Shown piece by piece: positions 8,561 through 16,700 of a DNA stretch of 64,000 nt. Numbering within the stretch: the stretch's first letter is position 1; the number at the start of each line of letters is the position of its first letter. The position numbers were made by a program, and so were the translations under genes. The notes under the pieces were generated by a model that ran no database searches, had not been told where the DNA came from, and was given only the letters and a program-made list of their open reading frames with translations. Origin of the DNA: Candidatus Hydrogenedens sp. (lineage in GTDB: Bacteria > Hydrogenedentota > Hydrogenedentia > Hydrogenedentales > Hydrogenedentaceae); the NCBI GenBank assembly GCA_035361075.1, contig DAOSBX010000001.1, positions 110,693 through 174,692 on the forward strand. Direction: 5' to 3'.

Positions 8561-11500
8561 TTGTTTCGTACCTTATGAGAAAGGTTAGAAAACATATAAT
8601 AAGCCATAGGGATGAGCCATAAAGTCAACAAGGTGCTTGCAGATAGCCCTGTAATTACAGTTAATGCCAATGGCTGTCTTAATTCGGAGCCTTCTCCTTT
8701 AGATAATAGCATGGGCAGTAGCCCAAGAACTGTTGTTAATGTTGTCATAAAAATAGGTCTCAAACGGACCATAGATGCTTGAATAATAGCATCGTGTAGG
8801 GATAGACCACGTGTAATAAGTTGATTAGTATAGTCAATCAACACAATAGCATTGTTTACTACGATGCCTGCTAATATGATTGAACCCAAAAAAACCATGA
8901 TGTTTAAATTAGTACCTGTTAAAAATAAAATGATAATGACACCAATGAATGCTAAAGGCACAGATAACATCACTAATATAGGTAACCAAATAGATTCAAA
9001 TTGAGAAGCCATTACCACATATACCAGAAAGGTTGCAAGTAATAGAGCAAGTCTCAAACTATGGTATGACGTTGCTAATTCACGGTTTTGTCCGCCAAGA
9101 GTAATAAAAAATTCTCGAGGTTTTTCAACATCTCGAAGTTTAGATATAACTTCCTGTGACACACTTGCCAAATCTCGTCCTTCGATATTGGCAGTTATTA
9201 ATGCGACCCTTTTTTGTCCAATTCTCCGAATATCGCTCGGTCCAACATCTTCTACAATGGTTGATACATCACAAAGACGAACAGGAACAGCCCCTTCTAT
9301 AATTGACATCTGTTTTAGGTCATTAATGCTTTGAAGGAATGTTTGATTTGTTCTAACACGAATATCAATTTTATCTCCACCACGATTAAATTTTGTGGCA
9401 ATTTCTCCTTGAATTTCTGTTCGTAACTTATTTGCGACTTGAGCAGGGGAAAGTCCCTTCTCAGCTAACAGTTCTCTATCTAACTGGATAAGTATCTCTG
9501 GATAACCAGATTGTATTGATATATCAGCATCCTTAACGCCCCGAACTTGTCGTACTTTTTGGAGGCATGCCTCACCTACAGATTTCAAGGTATTTAAATC
9601 ATCACCAAATATTTGAACCTCAAGATTACTTTTTAACGTGAATAATGTAGGAAGTGTAAAAATAATTGATTCCTCAGGAAGGGGAAGAAGAGATGAACGT
9701 ATTTCATCTATAATTTTATCTTGTATTTGTGCAGTTTTACTACGATCTTTTAATAGAATTGTAAAAGTAGCTTTATTCTCGTTTTTTCCTTTGCTTTCAG
9801 TTTTGCTACTTTCTGTACCAACTTGTAATGTAATACGTTCTATATATGGATTCTCTTTTAATTTATTCTCTATTCTAAGCACCTTTTCTAAAGTTTGATT
9901 AAGTTGTGTTCCAGCACGGGTTTCATATTGGATATTAAATTCTCCTTGTTTCATTGGTGGGATAAGTTCTTGTCCTATTCGGGGTAAAAGCGTTATGGTA
10001 TATGTAAAAAGTGCAATGGCTAAAAATATATAAATAGGTGCAAATTTAAGGTTGGAAGAAAGTGAAATTCTGTATAAATGCCTAAAACTTTCAAAAACGA
10101 TATGAAATAGTTCTAATGGTAAAAAAAGTAAAAGACTAAGTGTCTTTTTAATCAGTAATGCACACAAGGCAAATGATAAAAATATGGGGGAAACTATAAT
10201 GAAAAATAGGATTAATAAAGGATATACGAAAATATTTATAATGCCCCAAGAAATAAATTTTAACAAGATATTTATAGGGAAAAATATAATTTTAAGGAGA
10301 TTTAACCATCGAGATGAACGTGGAGAATAACGTAATATTTCAAATAAGGTTTTCCTGCTGTATTGAATATGTCGTTTGAAAGTAAAAACAATTGTAAATA
10401 TAAAAGAGGCAAACAGGCTTTTATGTTTTATTTGACGGAAAAATAAGAAAATACGGAAAGGGTGTAATAGATGTTGTGTATTGCTTGGTTCTGAAAAGAA
10501 ATGGGTTTTTGATACTAATAATGGATTTAAAAACAAAGCAGTGAGTAGCGAAGCTAAAAGGGAGAAAGTAACAGTTAGAGCAAGGTCTCCAAAGATTTGT
10601 CCTGCAATACCCTCAACAAATGCAACGGGGAAAAATACGGCTATAGTAGTTAATGTAGATGCAACAACAGCGGAACTTACTTCAGATGTTCCACGGATAG
10701 CAGAATCAATAATAGAATCTCCTTCTTCTCGACATCTAGCAATACTTTCTAATACGACAATAGAGTTGTCTACTAACATTCCAATTCCTAATGCTAATCC
10801 GCCCAACGACATAATATTTAAAGAAATGCCTCGTATGAACATGGGAATAAATACAGTAATTATTGAAATTGGAATAGCGAGTCCAATTGTAAAGGTACTA
10901 CGTATTTCTCGCAAGAATAAATAAAGTATAAGAAGGGCTAAAAAACCGCCATTAATCGCTGCGGATTGAACTTCTTCTATTGAACTAATAATAAATTGGG
11001 ACTGGTCGCTTATGATATGAATCTTTGTATCAGGTGGAAGAGAACTAATTAAATTTTTCCTTTTAAATTGTTCTCGTCGAGCATGTGGGTCTTCAATTGT
11101 ATGTTTTCCTTCTGAATCGTGAGCAACAGGGCTTAATTCAAGAGAAAGTTGCTCATTGATTAATTCAGAAAGACTTTTTTTCCTTTCAATACCTAAGAGG
11201 TCTTTTACCAGATTACATACAGTAACAGTGTTAGAATTTCCTTCCTTGTATATCTCCAATTCAATAGCTTCTTCTCCATCAATTCGTATTATTGTATCGC
11301 GTTCTTTAGTGCCCCATTTAACTGTAGCAACATCCTTTAAATAAATAGGGGTACTTTTTGGAGAGGTCTGTTGAATATTTGAAGATGTAGCATCGGTATT
11401 GAGGGTTAGAGATGAGATTGAAGAAATAGGATTGTTTGATAAAGAAGGTATGTTAAGGGAAGTAGAGATGATTACATTTTTTATGTCTTCTATATCTTGG

Positions 11501-12255
11501 AATTCTTTTAAAGTTCGGACAATATATTCCGTTTTCCCCTCAGACAATTTGCCTCCAGCCACATTTATATTTTGACTTGCTAAACTTCGGACAATATCAT
11601 CCAAAGAAAGCCCAAGTGATTTAATCATTTTACTATCGACAAGAATTTGTATTTCTTCTTCTTGTCCCCCTTTTACTACCACCTGAGCAATTCCTGTTTC
11701 TGCTTCTAAATCACTTTTTAATTTTCGTTGGACAGATTCGCGAAGTGTAGTTAAATACCGTTCTTTTTCTACTGGTGATATATTTGCAGGGGGTGTTAAT
11801 CCAATCCGTATTACAGGGTCTAAGTTTGGGTTAAATCTAAGAATAACAGGTTTTTTTGTAACTTCTTTAGGTGGTTCAAAAAGGTCTAAACGGTCTCGTA
11901 CATCCTGTTGTGCAATATTCATGTCTGTATTCCACATGAATTCTAATGTAATTTCTGAAAGACCTACTGAGGAAACACTACTTATTTCTACCAACCCACT
12001 AACGATACTTAACATTTCCTCTAACGGTCTTGTAACTAATTTCTCGACATCTTCAGGGGCTGCACCTTCAAATTCAGTTCTTACAGTTAACGAAGGGTAT
12101 GAAATATCAGGCATAAGGTTAATTGGGAGTTTTTGATATGAACGCCAACCAAAAACGATAATAGTTGTAAATATCATTATGATGGTAACTGGCCTTCGGA
12201 TGGGAAAAGATATAAAACTTGAATTTGAATTAACTACTGTGGTTTGTTCGTTCAC
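8557..12255 (-). CDS. RND efflux pump inner-membrane transporter with extra membrane insert, first of pair
   Basis: This is a second AcrB/CusA-superfamily transporter, 1232 residues, about 180 longer than its neighbour. The start (FISFPIRRPVTIIMIF) and the relay helix IGMLVDNSIVVLESI are typical. The added length sits between the sixth and seventh canonical helices (about residues 590-760) and consists of basic stretches plus several hydrophobic segments such as IFVYPLLILFFIIVSPIF, so the topology differs from AcrB. There is also an insertion near residues 255-300, rich in Ser and Asn, in the first porter half. It is coupled to the downstream pump by a 4-bp overlap. The two are clearly different paralogues, as in MdtBC, and may assemble as a heterotrimer. 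Confidence 0.88.
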   Translation of the reverse strand: MNEQTTVVNSNSSFISFPIRRPVTIIMIFTTIIVFGWRSYQKLPINLMPDISYPSLTVRTEFEGAAPEDVEKLVTRPLEEMLSIVSGLVEISSVSSVGLSEITLEFMWNTDMNIAQQDVRDRLDLFEPPKEVTKKPVILRFNPNLDPVIRIGLTPPANISPVEKERYLTTLRESVQRKLKSDLEAETGIAQVVVKGGQEEEIQILVDSKMIKSLGLSLDDIVRSLASQNINVAGGKLSEGKTEYIVRTLKEFQDIEDIKNVIISTSLNIPSLSNNPISSISSLTLNTDATSSNIQQTSPKSTPIYLKDVATVKWGTKERDTIIRIDGEEAIELEIYKEGNSNTVTVCNLVKDLLGIERKKSLSELINEQLSLELSPVAHDSEGKHTIEDPHARREQFKRKNLISSLPPDTKIHIISDQSQFIISSIEEVQSAAINGGFLALLILYLFLREIRSTFTIGLAIPISIITVFIPMFIRGISLNIMSLGGLALGIGMLVDNSIVVLESIARCREEGDSIIDSAIRGTSEVSSAVVASTLTTIAVFFPVAFVEGIAGQIFGDLALTVTFSLLASLLTALFLNPLLVSKTHFFSEPSNTQHLLHPFRIFLFFRQIKHKSLFASFIFTIVFTFKRHIQYSRKTLFEILRYSPRSSRWLNLLKIIFFPINILLKFISWGIINIFVYPLLILFFIIVSPIFLSFALCALLIKKTLSLLLFLPLELFHIVFESFRHLYRISLSSNLKFAPIYIFLAIALFTYTITLLPRIGQELIPPMKQGEFNIQYETRAGTQLNQTLEKVLRIENKLKENPYIERITLQVGTESSKTESKGKNENKATFTILLKDRSKTAQIQDKIIDEIRSSLLPLPEESIIFTLPTLFTLKSNLEVQIFGDDLNTLKSVGEACLQKVRQVRGVKDADISIQSGYPEILIQLDRELLAEKGLSPAQVANKLRTEIQGEIATKFNRGGDKIDIRVRTNQTFLQSINDLKQMSIIEGAVPVRLCDVSTIVEDVGPSDIRRIGQKRVALITANIEGRDLASVSQEVISKLRDVEKPREFFITLGGQNRELATSYHSLRLALLLATFLVYVVMASQFESIWLPILVMLSVPLAFIGVIIILFLTGTNLNIMVFLGSIILAGIVVNNAIVLIDYTNQLITRGLSLHDAIIQASMVRLRPIFMTTLTTVLGLLPMLLSKGEGSELRQPLALTVITGLSASTLLTLWLIPMAYYMFSNLSHKVRNK

Positions 12256-12313
12256 TATGACTCCCCTTAATTTTTATTGAATCAAGACCAAGAATGTTTT
12301 AATATTGATGTTA

Positions 12314-13492
12314 TTATGTTGTAGATGTTTTTTCTTGTTGATTTAGTATTTTTTCTAATGAAGTTACTTCAACAATAGAACCAGGCTTTAAATTTAACTG
12401 CCCTAATGTAATAACTAATGTGTGTTCATCTAATCCACTCAAAATTTCAAAGTAAGAACTATCTTCTAAACCTACTTGAATTTCTACTTTCTGAGCAACA
12501 AATTGGACACTATCATGTGTTTTGTCTTTGTGATTTATATTTTCTATATTTTCACCACTTTTAGATTGTGCTATAAAAACATATTTTCGTCCATTCTCTT
12601 CCAAAACTGCATCTTTTGGTATTACTAATACTTGCTCCCGAGTTTCCATTATAAGTTTTATCCTTGCAAATGCAGAATCTTTGATGCATGTATTATTACG
12701 ATGTTTCTCATGAAATTGTAATATGGTTTTAATTGTTCCAGTATTTGGGTCTATGGTAGGGTTAATTCGTAAAACGGTAGCAGTAAATTTTTCAGTTGGA
12801 CAGGAATCGATAATGACATCGGCCTCTTGTCCTTTTGAGACTTTGGAGATTTCTCGCTCTGGTAAGTTGATAGGCAATATAAATGAATCAGGGTCAACAA
12901 TCGAGAAAACTGGCATTCCAGTACTAACCAGAACACCTTTTTGTATATTTTTACGTGTGATTATACCGTTAATAGGGGCTGTTATTGTTTGGTTTTTCAA
13001 TTGCAATTGTTGAATCTTAAGAGTGGATTCTGCAGCATCTAATGCAAAACGAGCATTGTCTCTCTCAACTTTGGAACCTATCCCTTCTTTTAAACTATTT
13101 TCTGCTATTTCTAATGCCGCTTTGCATTTTTCTATATTTACTTTTGTTTGGAGTATCTGGGTTTCGACTTCTGATGTGTCTAATTTAGCTAAAATTTGAC
13201 CTTCCTTAACATAATCACCTTCCTCTACAAATAATTCCTCACAAATCCCAACCCCTTTTGAGATAACCTCTACTTTTTTTTCAGCAGAGACTCGGGTAGT
13301 TGTTTCAAAATATTTATTGATATTTTGTTTTGTGGGAAACGTAGCCTCTACTGGAAATGCAACAGGTTTACTTACATTTGTTGATAACTCATCGTTTGCA
13401 TCAACTTTCTTATTAAAATAGCACCCCTGATATGATATAAATTGAAATAAGATAAACCAACTTACTAAAATCGGTACAAGTTTTTTTTCCAT
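12314..13492 (-). CDS. RND efflux membrane fusion protein (HlyD/AcrA family)
   Basis: This periplasmic adaptor links the RND pump to an outer-membrane channel. After an N-terminal hydrophobic segment (residues 4-20) with a cysteine that could be lipidated, though the lipobox is poor, come a barrel/lipoyl half (GDYVKEGQILAKLDTSEV), an alpha-hairpin of about 70 residues, the second lipoyl half (ITAPINGIITRKNIQKG) and beta-barrel domains. The ATG at 13492 is chosen over a GTG two codons upstream because AAGG lies a suitable distance before it. It is the first gene of the three-gene efflux operon, with an extended -10 promoter candidate 50 bp upstream. It is divergent from the PKD lipoprotein. 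Confidence 0.9.
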   Translation of the reverse strand: MEKKLVPILVSWFILFQFISYQGCYFNKKVDANDELSTNVSKPVAFPVEATFPTKQNINKYFETTTRVSAEKKVEVISKGVGICEELFVEEGDYVKEGQILAKLDTSEVETQILQTKVNIEKCKAALEIAENSLKEGIGSKVERDNARFALDAAESTLKIQQLQLKNQTITAPINGIITRKNIQKGVLVSTGMPVFSIVDPDSFILPINLPEREISKVSKGQEADVIIDSCPTEKFTATVLRINPTIDPNTGTIKTILQFHEKHRNNTCIKDSAFARIKLIMETREQVLVIPKDAVLEENGRKYVFIAQSKSGENIENINHKDKTHDSVQFVAQKVEIQVGLEDSSYFEILSGLDEHTLVITLGQLNLKPGSIVEVTSLEKILNQQEKTSTT

Positions 13493-13540
13493 ACACACCT
13501 TAAATAATTGAATTTTACTTTAAGTTTAGAACCTATATAT

Positions 13541-13549
13541 ATTGTATCA
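13541..13549 (-). promoter_or_regulatory. Candidate extended -10 promoter of the efflux operon
   Basis: Read on the minus strand the sequence is TGATACAAT, which matches the extended -10 form TGnTAtAAT with one mismatch. Transcription would start near 13534, leaving a leader of about 42 nt before the ATG of the fusion protein gene. No good -35 box is present, which is acceptable for extended -10 promoters. Confidence 0.35.
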
Positions 13550-13661
13550 AAACAAGTATCGTAAAATAACTACCATTTAGACTTTATTTTATTACAAATT
13601 GTAACGTTTTTTTTACAAAAATTTTAAATTAAAATGTAAATTAAAATTTGTAAATAATTTC

Positions 13662-13690
13662 TTGACAATATATAATAAAAATATCATTAT
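13662..13690 (+). promoter_or_regulatory. Candidate sigma-70 promoter of the PKD lipoprotein gene
   Basis: A perfect TTGACA box lies at 13662-13667, followed after 17 bp by CATTAT (13685-13690), a four-of-six match to the -10 consensus. The -10 sits inside a near-palindrome (13681-13703). The leader to the ATG at 13765 would be about 70 nt. The whole 270-bp gap between the divergent genes is very AT-rich and holds no open reading frame of note. Confidence 0.5.
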
Positions 13691-13703
13691 TAATAAGTGA
13701 TAT
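13681..13703. promoter_or_regulatory. Near-palindromic candidate operator over the -10 region
   Basis: ATATCA (13681-13686) and TGATAT (13698-13703) flank the perfect 10-bp palindrome TTATTAATAA, with one extra G on the right side. The element overlaps the candidate -10 of the plus-strand promoter, the right place for a repressor site. It is entirely A/T apart from three bases, so it could also be chance in this composition. Confidence 0.3.
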
Positions 13704-13764
13704 TATTAATAGAAAAATTGTATACTATGGTTGTGATTTTAAAAAACGACAGGAGAGAATTTAT

Positions 13765-16700
13765 ATGAATATGTTATGTCGTATGAAATGTGTAAGTAGT
13801 CTATTAGTAATAATTTTAATGTTAGTTTTATCAGGATGTCCGAGAAATGAATTAGGAGGGGGGCTTGTAGTCGAACCAACATCTATTGATTTTGGTTCAA
13901 AAGAGACAAGTGTAAATTTATATGTATGGAAGACATATACATCGACATCCATTGGCCCAATTATTGTAGAATCTCAAGTTCCCTGGCTTCTGGTTGAAAA
14001 TTGTACCTCATCTGAAGATGGGTGTTATAGTTCAGGTCCTTACGATAGAAAGAAAATAAAAATCACGGTTGATAGAGAAAAGACGGAGTTAGGTTCTAAC
14101 GTCGGCAATTTGATAGTTCGTGCTACGAATGCACCTGCAGTTACAGTTCTTGTTACATTACTGGATTTAATAAAAGTAGATTTCGATGCTTCTAATAAAT
14201 TTGTATCCGTAAATGAATCTATTCGATTTTTTAATCAAAGTTCTGTTCAGTCAGGTAATATTAACAAAGTAACATGGGATTTTGGGGACGGTACGACATC
14301 AGAAAGTTATAATCCCACACATTTTTATCAAAAACCAGGTAACTATACAGTTACATTAACAGTAGAAACAGAAAATGGAACAGAGAAACGAGTAAAAGAG
14401 AATTTTATTAATGTTGCAAGTGGAAAATTGGAAGTTGATTTTTCCGCAAGTTCACAGATAGTTTTATTAGGCGAAGATGTCCAGTTTATTGACCGAAGTC
14501 GTTCTGAAAAGGAAACGATAACAAAGCGGTATTGGGAATTTGGGGATGGTAAAACGAGTACGGATGTTAATCCAAGATATAGATATTCTAAGCCAGGTAT
14601 TTATACAGTTTCTTTGACAGTATATACAAATAATCAAAGTAGCACATTAGTAAAAGAAGGTTTTATTACAGTTCAGGAAGGTGTGGCTCCTGTAGCCAAA
14701 TTCTCAGTTAGCAATATAAAGCCGTTTGTTAATGTCCCAGTCCAGTTTACTGATTTATCTGAGCCTGGAACAGCACCTATTACAGAATGGCTTTGGGAGT
14801 TTGGTGATGGAAATACCTCAGATGAACAATCGCCTCAATATGCTTTTTCAAGATTAGGAGTTCAGCAAGTAAGACTTACAGTTAAAAACAAGTTTGGGGG
14901 TAGTTCGTTTACTTTACCTGTGGAAGTTATTTATATGCCCCCTGTAGCTGATTTTGCTGCAGAGCCATTAGTTTCTTATCAGGGCGAAAATGTACTCTTT
15001 GTTGACTTATCAAAGAAAGGAACAGAACGTATTATCAAATGGGTTTGGGATTTTGGAGATGAAACTACAGAGACTATACAATACGAACCTTTTACTCATG
15101 AAAATGGTAATACAAACCATGTTTATACAGAATCGGGTGTATATTCAGTTTCTCTAACTGTGTATACAGGGACCTCATCTAATAACGAAAGTAGTGTTAC
15201 AAAAGAGTCCTATATTACTATACACCAACCACCTGTCCCTAAAATTAGTGTCTCTACAAGAAGTCCACTTATTCAGAAAGAGACGAAATTTTTAAATAGA
15301 ACTGCTTTAGGTACTGAAACAGATTTGACGTATGAATGGGATTTCGGAGATGGCTCCCCTACAAAAATTACTACAATCAAAGAAGATGTCTCTCATGTTT
15401 ATAGCGAGCCAGGGGTATATAATGTAGTATTAAAAGTCAAAACAACATTAGATACCTTTGTAAGTGACCCTGTTGAGGTGTATGTCGATGCCCCGCCAAT
15501 TCCAGATTTTGATTATGAACCCAAGAAAATTACAATCGAAGATTTTGTTCACTTTATCGATATGTCAAATTCAGAAGGGACAAGACCTATTGTAGGATGG
15601 GTATGGTCTTTTGGAGATAATTCAGAACCATCTACGATGCAGAATCCGATGCATCATTTTTCAACGCCAGGAAAATATAAGGTAGAACTATATTTACTGT
15701 TTGTACACTCTAAGAGTGGCGTTCAGTTAAAAACAGCACCTATATCCAAAACAATTACAGTAGGTACCGCAACACCTCCTGTGGCTAACTTCCGAGTGGA
15801 GAGTCCATCAGCCATTGTGAATAGTGAAGTTAAATTTATCGATTTATCCATCGCTGGGACGGTTCCTATTGCGGAATGGGAGTGGGACTTTGGTGACGGT
15901 GGGACATCCTCAGAACAGTCACCAATTCATAAATATAGCGAGCCAGGATTATATACAGTTAAATTGAAAGTTCGTACTGCTGGCGGATTGGAGTCCGAAG
16001 TCGTAAAAGAGAATTGTGTTATTGTAGGTCCTTATGCAGAACCATTAGATATTTTTGTGAGAGAACGTGACCCTGAATATTCATGGACAGCACCTACAGA
16101 GTATCCTGTTAGTTATGAATCTGGTTCTGTTACTATAAGGTTAGCAACGGCATATATAACACGAATGACTTCACAGGCGTGGCGTAGCTCAGATGAGATT
16201 TACAGTGGTAGAATTTGGAAACATAATTTGTCAATATTTGTTCCAGAACGATTGAGAACAAGTACTGGATTTCTATTTGTAAGTGGAGGAAGTATTAATA
16301 GTTCTCCGCCTAATGAAGATAACAGGCTATTCTTTGGACAGTTGGCAGCGTTAACTGGTTCAGTTATCGTTTATTTAGATAATGTTCCGAATCAGCCAAT
16401 AGTGTTTATGGATGATTATGATCCAGAACAGAATAAAGTACTGAAATCACGAACAGAAGATGATATTATAGCCTATAGTTATGATAAATTTATGAATGAA
16501 TATAAAGCAGGAAATTATGATTATCATTGGCCTCTTCTTTTTGCAATGGCAAAATCTGCAGTTCGTGCTATGGATACAACACAGGCAATTCTTGGGAATA
16601 TAGCACCCGTCCAATTTATTGTTTCAGGTGGTTCTAAACGGGGGTGGACTACATGGTTAACAGGTTTAACAGATTATCGTGTTAAAGCAATTGCACCTTT

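Noticed and set aside
10481..10924. Plus-strand open frame of 147 codons inside the first RND pump gene
   Set aside because: It is antisense to conserved pump helices and shows no start site or domain of its own.
13493..13764. Riboswitch or small RNA in the 270-bp divergent gap
   Set aside because: The gap is nearly all A/T, with no stable GC-containing stems or recognisable aptamer pattern; only promoter-like and operator-like elements were kept.
14170..16030. Possible DNA-level tandem repeat or recombination hot spot in the PKD array
   Set aside because: The units share protein motifs but little nucleotide identity, so this is old domain duplication.
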